Shown here piece by piece: positions 53,011 to 62,174 of a stretch of DNA of 64,000 nt. The first letter of the stretch is position 1, and each line of letters begins with the position of its first letter. This stretch comes from CAIKMD01 sp963729935 (GTDB lineage Bacteria > Pseudomonadota > Alphaproteobacteria > ATCC43930 > CGMCC-115725): the NCBI GenBank assembly GCA_963729935.1, contig CAVSPW010000005.1:248001-312000 (forward strand), in the 5' to 3' direction. A program made the translations under genes and the position numbers. The notes beneath the pieces were generated by a model that was given only the letters and a program-made list of their open reading frames with translations, made no database searches and was not told the origin of the DNA.

Positions 53011-53382
53011 ATGCACAAGATTCTGGTCATCGACGATAATGGGATCGTTCGCAACGTCCTCGTCCAGATTCTCGAAAGCGAAGGATATCAAGTGCTCAGC
53101 GCCGAGGACGGAAAGCGCGGCTTCGCTCTTTTCTGCAGCGAGAAACCGGATCTCGTCGTCACGGACATCATCATGCCGGAAAAGGAGGGTATCGAGACCA
53201 TTCGCGATATTCGCGGCGAATGCCCCGATGCGAAAATCATCGCGATATCCGGCGGTGGCCGCAGCGGCAATACCGATTACCTCAAGATCGCCCGCCAATT
53301 GGGCGCGTCGGACATACTCGGTAAACCGCTCGATCCCGACCAATTCATCGCCGTCGTTCGGAACCGCCTTGCGGCCGGTTAA
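53011..53382 (+). CDS. Single-domain response regulator (CheY-like receiver)
   Basis: A 123-residue receiver with no output domain. The acidic pair is D8-D9 (VIDDNG), the phospho-acceptor is Asp52 (VVTDIIMPEKEG) and the switch Lys is Lys105 (LGKPLDP). Sixty-six bp downstream lies the large multi-PAS histidine kinase, which has no receiver of its own, so this protein is its likely partner or relay. Output would be through protein contact rather than DNA. Confidence 0.92.
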   Translation: MHKILVIDDNGIVRNVLVQILESEGYQVLSAEDGKRGFALFCSEKPDLVVTDIIMPEKEGIETIRDIRGECPDAKIIAISGGGRSGNTDYLKIARQLGASDILGKPLDPDQFIAVVRNRLAAG

Positions 53383-53447
53383 GCCGCCTGACCGCCGCCC
53401 CTCGCCGCCCGCATGTCGCCCAACCCGTTCGCCAAAGGCTGCTTCCG

Positions 53448-56400
53448 ATGAAGGATCCGGTGCCGCCATCCGCGGCGCGGCTGCCGCGCGTCCGGCCCTT
53501 TGGCCGCATGCCGCGGCCGGCGAAGCTCAGCCACGCGCTTATCCTCGTCGGGTGCTTCGTGATCGCAACTGCCGCCGCGGTCTCGACTTTTTTCGTCACG
53601 TCGCTCTACAAGAAAGAGGTCGACTCGATCAGGAATCGTCTGGAGATTCCTGCCCAGTCGATGATGCATGTGGTCGGCCAGATCGGGGCCAACGCGGACC
53701 TCGCCCTGAAGGATGTTCAGGCAGCGGCGGCCGGCGCAAAGGACCTTGCCCATCCCGGACCTGCCCTGCGGCAATTATTGATCGACCGTATCTACGGCAG
53801 GGCCGCGGCCCGCAAGATCGAGATCTACGATCGGACCGGCAACGCGACCGTCAGCACCCTTGCCGATCCCCCGATTCCGGTCTCGGTCGCGGATTTCGAT
53901 TTCTTTAGGCGCCAGATCGTCGCGCAGACCGACCGGCTCATCGTCAGCGAACTGGTCGCCGATCCAATCGACGGGAAGCCGAAAATCATCGAAAGCCGCC
54001 CGATCTTCGACAGCGCCGGAGCCGCCCGCGGCGTCGTCGCCGTCTATATCGATGCCGACTATTTCCAGAGACTTTTCGATTCGCTTCCCATGCCGGCGGG
54101 AAGCAGCATCGCGTTGTTCAACGCCGAAGGCAGAGAACTCGTGAGGGACCCGGCGGTCAAGCTCCGTGATCCGGTCCTCGCAACGGATTTCTCGCAGCGG
54201 CCCATCTACAAGACATTTCGGGATGCCGGGGAGAACGGCGCCTTTGGCCAATTCACGACCATCACAGGCAAGGACCGGTTTGTCGCGGGCTTAGTCGGCG
54301 CAAACGCCCACTTCGTCGTCACCGCCAGCTGGGACACACACGCCGCTTTGGCGCATTGGCGGAGGGAGGCCATCGGCGTCATCGGCGGAACCCTCGCCGC
54401 GATCGTCATCTTAGTTGCGCTCTTTGCCTACCTCGTCGCCCAACTGCGGCGCAACGACGCGCGAATGAATGCGATCTCGGCGAGCGAGGAAACACTTCGC
54501 GCGCTGTTCGCGGCGCTTCCGGACGCCGTCACAATGATCGATCGATCCCTGAAAATCGATTTTGCCAATCCGGCGGCCGAAAAGCTCCATGGTTACGGAG
54601 CGGGCGAAATGACCGGTCTGCTCTTTCGGCAGACCATGGCTTTGGCCAATCGATCTGCAAGCGAACACAGTCTTCGGGCAGCACTCAACGATGCCCAACC
54701 CGAGATCGACGTTCGTCCCATCGAGCGCCGGGCGCGGCGCAGCGACGGTGGCGAATTTCCCGTCGAGATCAGCCGATGCCTCTACGAATCGCCGAATGGC
54801 CGTATGCTGATCTGTGTGATCCGGGACATCACCGAGAGGCAAGAGAAAGATCTCGCCTTGCGCCAAAGCCGTGAGAACCTGGCCCGCGCCCAGCAAATCG
54901 CCGGCATCGGCAGCTTCAGCCGGGATCTGACGACAGGCCGGATCGAGTGGTCGGACGAATGTCTCAGGATTTGGGGCATCTCACGCGATCCTTCGCAAAT
55001 GAACTTCGAGTTTTTGGCGACTCTCATCCATCCCGAAGACCGTCAAAGGTTCATCGAGGGTCGAGAGGCGGTCCTCCGAGGTCAGCCCGCGCGGGCGCAG
55101 GAATTTCGCATCATTCGGCCCGACGGCGAGGAAAGGATCATTCACCACGAACAGGCCGTGGATTTAGATGAAACCGGAAAGCCCGTTCGCTCGTTCGGAA
55201 CGATCCAAGACATCACCGAGCGCAAAAGGATCGAATTGGAATTGCGCCACAGCCGCGAAGATCTCGCCCGAGCGCAGCAAATTGCCGGCATCGGCAGCTT
55301 CGGCCGGGATCTGGTGACAGGCCGGATCGAGTGGTCGGACGAATTCCTTAGAATTTGGGGCCTAACGGATTCGACCGAAAAGATAACGGCCGAGTTCCTG
55401 GCGCTCATGGTCCATTCCGAGGACCGTCAGAAATTCCTCGAAGGAAGAAACGCGGCGCTCAATCCCGGATCGCGCATGCCGCTCGACTTTCGGATCACGC
55501 GGCCCGACGGCGAGGAAAGGATCCTCCACCGGGAATATGGCGCCATCTTCGACAAGGAGAAAACGCCCGTTCGGATATTCGGCACCGTTCAAGATATTAC
55601 CGAGCGAAAAAAGATCGAAAGCGAAATGCGCTACAGCCGCGAAGATCTCGCGCGGGCGCAACGCATCGCTCGCATCGGCAGCTTCCAACGCGATCTCGTC
55701 ACGGGCGAAGTCAAGTTTTCGGACGAGTTCTACAGAATTCATGGCGTGGTGCGCGGCAGCCCCCAAGCCTCGACAGACTTTCTGCGGAGCCTCGTCCACC
55801 CCGATGACCGTGACCGGATCGATGCGTTCAGACATGCCACCGAGGCCGGGATTGCGACATCGCCGATCGATTACCGCATCATCAGGCCCGACGGTGTCGA
55901 ACGGGTGCTCCATCGCGAAAGCGAACTTATGCGCGACGAACACGAGAGACCACTCTTTCTTTGCGGAACGGTGCAAGATGTTACCGAACAGAAGAAGGCG
56001 GAGATCGAAATCCGCCGCAGCAGCGAGACGCTCGCCCGCGCGCAGCGGATCGCGATGATCGGATGTTTCGAGCATGACGTGATCACGGGCAAGGTCGAAT
56101 GGTCGGATGAGATGTTCCGTATCTTGGGGATCGAGATGGCGGACGCCCCGCCAGGAGCCGAAACATTGGTCAAGCTCATACATCCGGATGATCGGGGCCA
56201 ATTCGTCGCATACCGTTCGAATGAGATCAGCGGAAAAGCGAGCACGACGATCGAATATCGCATCATCCGGCCTGACGGCATTGAAAGAATGGTCCGCCGC
56301 GAAGGCGCCGTGGTCTGTGATGGAGCCGGGCGGCCCGTTCGCCGTTACGGCACTCTGCAAGACATCACCGAGCTGCGCCTCGCCGAGCGCCGCGAACGCG

Positions 56401-57155
56401 ATCTCGAGAGACAGCTTCTGCACTCGCAGAAGCTTGAGGCGCTTGGCACGCTTGCCGGCGGCATTGCGCATGATCTCAACAACACGCTTGTTCCGATCAT
56501 GGCCTTGAGCAAGGTGACCGCACGCCGGCTTCAGGATGGCAATCTGGTTCGCGCGAATCTCGAAACGATTTATCAGGCCAGTGTCTGCGCGAGCGACCTC
56601 GTCAAGCGCGTCGTCGCCTTCAGCCGGAAGGAAGTGACCGAGAAGCAGGACACGGATTTAGCCGAAGCCGTCAGGGACGCGCTGAAGCTGTTGCGGGCAA
56701 CCATCCCGTCGTCAATCACACTGGAAGAGCGGATCGGGACAGTTCCACGAATACCGGCGGATACGACGCAAATCCACCAGGTGATTACCAACCTGGTTAC
56801 GAACGCCTCTCAAGCGCTCGGCAATGAGATAGGGACGATCACCGTGACGCTCGACGTCGCCTCGGTGCGGCCGGGCGCGCCCGAGATCCGCTTGTCGGTC
56901 GGCGATACCGGCATGGGCATGGACGAGGCGACGCAGCGACGCATCTTCGAGCCGTTCTTCACGACCAAATCGGTCGGCGACGGAACCGGTCTCGGCCTTT
57001 CGATCGTTCACGGCATTGTCGCGAGCCATGGCGGGCGGATCGAAGTCGCGAGCGAGCCGGGCAAGGGCACGCGGTTCGATCTTTATTTTCCTGTTCCGGC
57101 GGCGACCGAGTCGGCAGCCGCCGGAAGAATGGCCTCGTCGCGCCCCGCCGCTTGA
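53448..57155 (+). CDS. Multi-PAS membrane histidine kinase
   Basis: A 1235-residue sensor kinase. Membrane helices at about 28-50 and 307-332 enclose a Cache-like periplasmic domain. In the cytoplasm are five PAS domains starting near 346, 475, 602, 729 and 858; the last four share the linker LARAQ-x-IA-x-IG-x-F and W-S/D-E-x-x-R-I, and end with DITER-type PAC motifs. The kinase core carries His1008 (GGIAHDLNNTL), the N box (VITNLVTNASQAL), G1 (VGDTGMGMD) and G2 (GTGLGLSIVHGI). No receiver follows. PAS 2 and 3 are nearly identical in DNA (54871-54978 and 55255-55362), pointing to recent duplication. Signal unknown. Confidence 0.92.
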   Translation: MKDPVPPSAARLPRVRPFGRMPRPAKLSHALILVGCFVIATAAAVSTFFVTSLYKKEVDSIRNRLEIPAQSMMHVVGQIGANADLALKDVQAAAAGAKDLAHPGPALRQLLIDRIYGRAAARKIEIYDRTGNATVSTLADPPIPVSVADFDFFRRQIVAQTDRLIVSELVADPIDGKPKIIESRPIFDSAGAARGVVAVYIDADYFQRLFDSLPMPAGSSIALFNAEGRELVRDPAVKLRDPVLATDFSQRPIYKTFRDAGENGAFGQFTTITGKDRFVAGLVGANAHFVVTASWDTHAALAHWRREAIGVIGGTLAAIVILVALFAYLVAQLRRNDARMNAISASEETLRALFAALPDAVTMIDRSLKIDFANPAAEKLHGYGAGEMTGLLFRQTMALANRSASEHSLRAALNDAQPEIDVRPIERRARRSDGGEFPVEISRCLYESPNGRMLICVIRDITERQEKDLALRQSRENLARAQQIAGIGSFSRDLTTGRIEWSDECLRIWGISRDPSQMNFEFLATLIHPEDRQRFIEGREAVLRGQPARAQEFRIIRPDGEERIIHHEQAVDLDETGKPVRSFGTIQDITERKRIELELRHSREDLARAQQIAGIGSFGRDLVTGRIEWSDEFLRIWGLTDSTEKITAEFLALMVHSEDRQKFLEGRNAALNPGSRMPLDFRITRPDGEERILHREYGAIFDKEKTPVRIFGTVQDITERKKIESEMRYSREDLARAQRIARIGSFQRDLVTGEVKFSDEFYRIHGVVRGSPQASTDFLRSLVHPDDRDRIDAFRHATEAGIATSPIDYRIIRPDGVERVLHRESELMRDEHERPLFLCGTVQDVTEQKKAEIEIRRSSETLARAQRIAMIGCFEHDVITGKVEWSDEMFRILGIEMADAPPGAETLVKLIHPDDRGQFVAYRSNEISGKASTTIEYRIIRPDGIERMVRREGAVVCDGAGRPVRRYGTLQDITELRLAERRERDLERQLLHSQKLEALGTLAGGIAHDLNNTLVPIMALSKVTARRLQDGNLVRANLETIYQASVCASDLVKRVVAFSRKEVTEKQDTDLAEAVRDALKLLRATIPSSITLEERIGTVPRIPADTTQIHQVITNLVTNASQALGNEIGTITVTLDVASVRPGAPEIRLSVGDTGMGMDEATQRRIFEPFFTTKSVGDGTGLGLSIVHGIVASHGGRIEVASEPGKGTRFDLYFPVPAATESAAAGRMASSRPAA

Positions 57156-57309
57156 AATCCCGCTCAATTTCGTGCGGCTCAAAAACAGGCCGGCCCTGTC
57201 TGCCCGCCGACATCTGCGCCGCGCAGCCCGATCGCCGTCAAGGGCCCTGATCGCGAGATACCGCCGTAGCGCATTCGAGCGCCGGACATGGCCTTGGCCT
57301 CGGCGGCCG

Positions 57310-58044
57310 CTAAAGGATCAGCCGCCCTTCGGGGTAGATCAAGGGCTTCGATGTCGCGATGTCGGCCAAGCGCGCTTCATTACCGATGAAAAGAATATTG
57401 TTCGCGATGTCGATCAAACCTTCCTTGCGCATTACGGCCAGCGTGCGGCTCGTATGAACTTCCGATAGTCCGACAATGTGAGCGATCTGGCTTCGGCGAA
57501 GCGGGAACGGACACATCGATTCGGCCGCCAGTCCGATGGCTTTCAGCCGCGCGAATGTCTCGAGAAAGAGATAGGCCAATCGTTGGATCGGGGTTCCATT
57601 GCCGAGAAGGGTCGCCATTTTTTCGCGGCGCACCCGCGTCTCCGCCAGATGTCGCATCAAGGCGAGGCAAAGCTCGCCCCCGCGTTGCGCGAGAGCCTCG
57701 GGTAGCGAGCGGTCGAGAACGCAATATCGGATGTAGCTCAAGGCCAAGACGGCGCGTCCGTGCTTGCCCGTAAGGGCTGCCCTCACGCCGATGAGATCGC
57801 CGGGCAACAGGATCTGGGTAATGCGACGGCCGCCGCCGGGGATGTCCGCGCAGAAGGCCGCCCAACCTTCGGTTAGCGTGTAGAGCGCTTTCGCGGGTTC
57901 GCCCGCCTCGACGAGCAAACGGCCGGGCGCCAGTTCTCTTTGGGCAAGGCGCATGCCGCTGACGAATTTGAGATCGTTTCCTCGAAACTGTCGAAAGTGT
58001 TGTTTCTGACGCAGCGCACAATTCTCGCAACTCGTTGCGATCAT
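57310..58044 (-). CDS. Crp/Fnr-family transcriptional regulator
   Basis: A 244-residue regulator: N-terminal SCENCALR Cys pair, a cyclic-nucleotide-binding-like beta roll (LLVEAGEPAKALYTLTEGWA, LLPGDLIGVRAALTG), the dimer helix, and a C-terminal HTH (RRSQIAHIVGLSEVHTSRTL). The pair C-x-x-C near the N terminus is common in alphaproteobacterial Fnr-like proteins, but the four-Cys set of true Fnr is not evident, so oxygen sensing by an Fe-S cluster is uncertain. ATG 58044 has GAGG 5 nt upstream; a TTG 9 codons earlier has none. A perfect TTGAT-N4-ATCAA site lies upstream and may be its own target. Confidence 0.88.
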   Translation of the reverse strand: MIATSCENCALRQKQHFRQFRGNDLKFVSGMRLAQRELAPGRLLVEAGEPAKALYTLTEGWAAFCADIPGGGRRITQILLPGDLIGVRAALTGKHGRAVLALSYIRYCVLDRSLPEALAQRGGELCLALMRHLAETRVRREKMATLLGNGTPIQRLAYLFLETFARLKAIGLAAESMCPFPLRRSQIAHIVGLSEVHTSRTLAVMRKEGLIDIANNILFIGNEARLADIATSKPLIYPEGRLIL

Positions 58045-58786
58045 CGAGGCCTCGCGCTGCGGTGAACACAAATTCTTGGCCGCGGTGAGGCGAGGTCCAT
58101 ACGCTTGTCCCCGCTCACACTTGGTGCGGATAGCGCGACAGCGTCGCGCCCGCAGCCATGAGCGTCGAATCGTGTGTCTATCATTTGATACGAATCAATA
58201 CATAAGATGCCAATGGAACCATTCGATGATCAATTTACCAAAGATTTCTTGTCTGCTGCGATTATTCGCCCGTCGCCCGTTTGTACGCCTTGTTTCGATC
58301 ACTGAAGGCAGCTTCCTTGGTCGTTTCTTGCTCCGCGCAAGGGCGATTCTTCAATACCGCAAGACGATTTGTAGCAGAAGAGTGAGAACAGGCCGAAAAA
58401 CATGCAATTCGAACACGCCATCAGATGCTCCATTCGGCGAGCGCGGGCTCATCGCCGGCGACTCGACCGCGAGATTTTTGATCCGAGTCTTCTGCCACGC
58501 CATCGTCGACAAAACCGGATTTACGCTCGGGCACGTGAGAAGACCGCTCGTTGCTTCATCCATACGGATTACGCGAGCCGGACTTCTGTTTCGTGCCAAA
58601 TCATCAGTGGTTAACCGGGAGGACTCTAGATTTCTCTCGTTGGATCGCTGTCGGCATTGTTTGGCGCGATCTTCGTCGAAATTTCTTTTGCCTCAGAGTT
58701 TGAGCGATTGGCTCTCAACTCTCCGCGCCAATGTGCCTTGAGCAGCGTGCCACCCAGATTTGATTAAGCCTCGAAAGGATAAGCAG
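58045..58786. other. Long intergenic region with an Fnr/FixK box
   Basis: About 740 bp without a convincing gene, lower in GC than its neighbours, between the divergent Crp/Fnr regulator and the globin chemoreceptor. A plus-strand frame at 58076-58741 reads as Arg/Ser-rich low-complexity sequence with no family and is not called. The only clear element is the Fnr-type box at 58185-58198. Confidence 0.55.
58185..58198. promoter_or_regulatory. Fnr/FixK-type box TTGAT-N4-ATCAA
   Basis: TTGATACGAATCAA is a perfect match to the consensus recognised by Fnr/FixK-type regulators. It lies 141 bp upstream of the Crp/Fnr gene start and 589 bp upstream of the globin chemoreceptor start, so either or both could be targets. 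An autoregulatory site is the simplest reading. Confidence 0.72.
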
Positions 58787-60142
58787 ATGAACAACGCGAC
58801 GACGAACACGGCGAATAATGTGGACCGCGAGGCGCGGATGCGCTTCATGAGCATCAACGAAGAGACCGGCGCCCTGCTGCGGGAGTTCTGGAAAGTGGTG
58901 GAGCCGGCGTTGCCGACGGTTCTCGACGCCTTCTACCGCCACGCGGCGGCGGAGCCGAATCTGGCGCGCATGGTCGGCAACGACATCCCGCGCCTCAAGG
59001 CCGCGCAGAGCACGCATTGGGGACGTTTGTTCAACGGCCGGTTCGACGAGGCCTACATCAACGGCGTGCGCACGATCGGGATGATCCATAACAAGATCGG
59101 GCTGGAGCCGCGCTGGTATATCGGCGGCTACAATCTCGTGTTGAGTATGCTTCAGGAACTGGCGGTGAACGCCTATCGCCGCAAGGCCGCCAAATTGAGC
59201 GCCGTGCAGAAGGCCGTCAACTCGGCGGTGATGCTGGACATGGATTTTGCGATCTCGGTGTATCAAGAGGCGATGCTCGCCGAACGTCAGGTACGCCAGG
59301 ACAAGATGAACAAGGCGATCGAAGACTTCGACGCCAAGTCGAAAGCCTCGCTCAGCGCGGTTTCGGGCGCGGCGGGCCAGGTGCAGACCACCGCCAATAC
59401 GCTTTCCGGCAACGCCCAACAGACCAGCACCCAGTCCACGGCGGTCGCCGCGGCTTCCGAGGAAGCCTCGGCCAATGTTCAGACGGTTGCCAGCGCCACC
59501 GAGGAGCTTTCCTCCTCCGTGCAGGAAATCGGCCGTCAGGTCTCCGAATCCGCCAAGATCGCCGGACAGGCGGTCGAGCAGGCCAATCGCACCAACACGA
59601 CCGTCCAAGGCCTGGCCGCATCGGCGGAGAAGATCGGCACGGTGGTCAAGCTCATCCAGGACATCGCCTCCCAGACCAATCTGCTGGCGCTCAACGCCAC
59701 CATCGAGGCGGCGCGCGCGGGCGAGGCCGGCAAAGGCTTCGCTGTGGTCGCGGCCGAGGTCAAGAACCTGGCCAATCAGACCGCCAAGGCGACCGAGGAG
59801 ATCGGCCAGCAGATCGCCGAAATTCAGGCCGCGACGAAAGAATCGGTTGGCGCCATTCAGGAGATCGCCGGCACGATCACGTCGATCAATCAGATCGCGA
59901 CCACGATCGCCGCGGCCGTCGAAGAGCAAGGCGCCGCAACGCAAGAGATCGCGCGCAACGTCCAAGAGGCGGCGAAGGGCACGCAGGAGGTTTCGAGCAA
60001 TATCGGCGGCGTCAACATGGCTGCCGCCGAGACCGGTCAAATGGCCACCGGACTCCTCTCGGCGGCGGGCGAGCTCACCAAGCAGTCCGAAAGCCTGCGC
60101 CAGGAAGTCGAGGGCTTTTTCACGACGATCCGGGCGGCATAA
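58787..60142 (+). CDS. Soluble globin-coupled chemoreceptor (HemAT-like)
   Basis: A 451-residue methyl-accepting protein without membrane helices. Residues ~10-180 are a sensor globin/protoglobin: HWGRLFNGRFDEAYINGVRT, the proximal haem His101 in IGMIHNKIGLEPRWY, and IGGYNLVL, the signature of HemAT-type globin-coupled sensors. Residues ~200-451 are the coiled-coil signalling domain with the hairpin tip DIASQTNLLALNATIEAARA and GEAGKGFAVVAAEVKNLA. It likely senses O2 (or NO/CO) and signals to CheA. AAAGGAT precedes ATG 58787. It lies next to hemA, the haem pathway's first enzyme. Confidence 0.93.
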   Translation: MNNATTNTANNVDREARMRFMSINEETGALLREFWKVVEPALPTVLDAFYRHAAAEPNLARMVGNDIPRLKAAQSTHWGRLFNGRFDEAYINGVRTIGMIHNKIGLEPRWYIGGYNLVLSMLQELAVNAYRRKAAKLSAVQKAVNSAVMLDMDFAISVYQEAMLAERQVRQDKMNKAIEDFDAKSKASLSAVSGAAGQVQTTANTLSGNAQQTSTQSTAVAAASEEASANVQTVASATEELSSSVQEIGRQVSESAKIAGQAVEQANRTNTTVQGLAASAEKIGTVVKLIQDIASQTNLLALNATIEAARAGEAGKGFAVVAAEVKNLANQTAKATEEIGQQIAEIQAATKESVGAIQEIAGTITSINQIATTIAAAVEEQGAATQEIARNVQEAAKGTQEVSSNIGGVNMAAAETGQMATGLLSAAGELTKQSESLRQEVEGFFTTIRAA

Positions 60143-60476
60143 AGGATCATTCTTGGGCAGCGCTGCGGCACAGGAATTCCCGGATGGTCCGCCTCATCAG
60201 CTTCCGCGGTCTCGTGAAGGATGTTCTCCGGGATCGCGGGGGCGTTGCCCGCCTCATTAAACGTGCGGGATCGCTCAACGCATACGCGGCAATCGCCATA
60301 CAAACCTACGGCAACACCGTATTGGGATTGAGCACGTGTGCATATGAAGGCCCCGGCATCGGAAATGCGGGATGCGGCAGCCTTGGAAAGCAGGCGCAAT
60401 TCGAGGAGGCTGCATCCCGTCAGCCGGGGGCTTTTGACGAGTCGCTCAGGCCGATGCCGATTTCCCGTTGATCGCC
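60143..60476. other. Intergenic region before hemA with a hairpin
   Basis: Some 334 bp. CGGGATGC (60368-60375) and GCATCCCG (60412-60419) can pair, with GGCAGCC and GGCTGC extending the stem imperfectly, 57 nt before the hemA start. A 95-residue open frame at 60184-60471 has no family or ribosome site and is not called. The hairpin may terminate the chemoreceptor transcript or act in the hemA leader. Confidence 0.4.
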
Positions 60477-61682
60477 ATGGATTACCAAGCCTTTTTCGCA
60501 ACGCGGCTCAACGCCCTCAAAGCCAAGGGCGCTTACCGCATTTTTGCCGACCTTGAACGCCGAGCCGGCGCCTTCCCCCGCGCGATCGATCACCGCCGGG
60601 GCGGCGAGGTCACGGTCTGGTGTTCCAACGATTACCTCGGCATGGGGCAGCACCCGAAGGTCCTCGCGGCGATGCACGCCGCCATCGACGCCGCCGGCGC
60701 AGGAGCCGGCGGGACGCGCAACATATCGGGCACGACGCATTACCATGTGATGCTCGAGCAGGAACTGGCCGATCTCCATGCAAAGCCGGCGGCGCTGATC
60801 TTCACCTCGGGCTACGTCTCGAATCAGGCGACGCTGACGACGCTGGCAAGCCTGTTGCCGGATTGTATCGTTTTTTCCGACGCGCTGAACCACGCCTCGA
60901 TGATCGAGGGCATCCGCAACAGCCGCGCGGAGAAACACATCTTCCGCCATAACGATCCGGCCGATCTCGACCGGCTTCTCGCCGGCGCCGACCCGTCACG
61001 CCCGAAGCTCGTCGTCTTCGAATCGGTCTATTCCATGGACGGCGATATTGCCCCGATCGCCGAGATTTGCGACGTCGCCGAACGCCATGGCGCCCTCACC
61101 TATCTCGACGAGGTCCACGCCGTGGGGCTTTACGGCAAGCGCGGCGCCGGCATCGCCGAGCGCGATGGCGTCACGCATCGGGTCGGCATAATCCAAGGCA
61201 CGCTGGCCAAGGCTTTCGGATTGATCGGCGGCTACATCGCAGGCTCCACCGAACTCGTCGATTTCGTGCGCAGTTTCGCGCCGGGCTTCATTTTCACCAC
61301 CGCCCTGCCTCCGGCCATCGCCGCCGGCGCCATCGCCAGCATCCGGCATCTGAAATCCGATTGCGATCTGCGCGCGCATCACCAGGAACGTGTCGCGCTC
61401 GTGAAGCGCCGTCTCGCCCAGGCGGGGCTGCCGGTGATGCCCTCGGCAAGCCATATCGTCCCGGTGATGGTCGGCGATGCGCGAGCCTGCAAGGCCGCCT
61501 CCGACGTCTTGCTGGAACGGCACGGCATCTACGTGCAGCCGATCAACTATCCGACCGTGCCGGCCGGAAGCGAGCGTCTGCGTCTGACGCCGACGCCACA
61601 GCACAGCGATGCGGATATCGAGCAGCTTGTCGCGGCGCTCTCAGAGGTGTGGTCGCGCTTCCTCCTCCGGCGGGCCGCCTAG
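60477..61682 (+). CDS. hemA: 5-aminolevulinate synthase
   Basis: A 401-residue PLP enzyme condensing glycine and succinyl-CoA to 5-aminolevulinate, the first step of tetrapyrrole synthesis in alphaproteobacteria (Shemin pathway). WCSNDYLGMGQHP and GGTRNISGTTHYHVMLE are the family's N-terminal signatures, FESVYSMDGDIAPIAEI and YLDEVHAVGLYG follow, and Lys245 in GTLAKAFGLIGGYIAGS holds PLP. ATG 60477 was chosen; a TTG lies three codons upstream. Its neighbour is a haem-binding chemoreceptor. Confidence 0.97.
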   Translation: MDYQAFFATRLNALKAKGAYRIFADLERRAGAFPRAIDHRRGGEVTVWCSNDYLGMGQHPKVLAAMHAAIDAAGAGAGGTRNISGTTHYHVMLEQELADLHAKPAALIFTSGYVSNQATLTTLASLLPDCIVFSDALNHASMIEGIRNSRAEKHIFRHNDPADLDRLLAGADPSRPKLVVFESVYSMDGDIAPIAEICDVAERHGALTYLDEVHAVGLYGKRGAGIAERDGVTHRVGIIQGTLAKAFGLIGGYIAGSTELVDFVRSFAPGFIFTTALPPAIAAGAIASIRHLKSDCDLRAHHQERVALVKRRLAQAGLPVMPSASHIVPVMVGDARACKAASDVLLERHGIYVQPINYPTVPAGSERLRLTPTPQHSDADIEQLVAALSEVWSRFLLRRAA

Positions 61683-61759
61683 ACCGATGTTGGCCGATCG
61701 CTCAACCATCCAGTGCCCAGCGGCGGCGACCAAAGCACGCCTCACACGCGAGCGGTCTT

Positions 61760-62131
61760 ATGGCTGACACGGCACATCATCGAACCGAACCGATGCACCC
61801 CGCGATGCGGGATCGGATCTTGCGGGTTTCCGCCGATTTACGGCTGAGATGCCGGGCCTTGTCGGGGGAACAGGGCCCGAAGCTCGATCACGCGATTGCC
61901 CTGCTGGGAAACCTCACCCCCGCGAAATCCCCGCAACTCGATCACGCCGAACACGACATGGCGGAGGCGGCGGCCAATGTGCTCCGCCTCGCCCAAAAGC
62001 GGCTCGCGCTCTGGGAAGCCGGTGAACTGCCCACGCCCGCGGAGGCCTCCGCGATGGAGAACGATCTCATACGCTGCACCAAGTATTTGTCGACGTGGCT
62101 GACCCTGCTCGAAGACCGGAAGCGGGCATAG
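61760..62131 (+). CDS. Small helical protein of unknown function
   Basis: A 123-residue, predominantly helical protein (RDRILRVSADLRLRCRALSG, AEHDMAEAAANVLRLAQKRL, SAMENDLIRCTKYLSTWL) with no recognised family, membrane segment or catalytic motif. ATG 61760 or 61793 could start it. It sits 77 bp after hemA and 43 bp before a hybrid histidine kinase on the same strand, so co-expression with either is likely. A helical bundle, for example a small regulator or phosphotransfer-like protein, is possible but no conserved His signature is seen. Confidence 0.55.
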   Translation: MADTAHHRTEPMHPAMRDRILRVSADLRLRCRALSGEQGPKLDHAIALLGNLTPAKSPQLDHAEHDMAEAAANVLRLAQKRLALWEAGELPTPAEASAMENDLIRCTKYLSTWLTLLEDRKRA

Positions 62132-62174
62132 GGCGCGAAGGATACCGGTTCTCATACATCGCAGGTCGATCCAC

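Noticed and set aside
58076..58741. 221-residue plus-strand open frame in the gap before the globin chemoreceptor
   Set aside because: Arg/Ser/Cys-rich with no family, no hydrophobic or catalytic pattern and no ribosome site; it also spans the Fnr box and looks like non-coding sequence.
60184..60471. 95-residue open frame directly before hemA
   Set aside because: No family, no ribosome site, overlaps a hairpin; composition is not gene-like.
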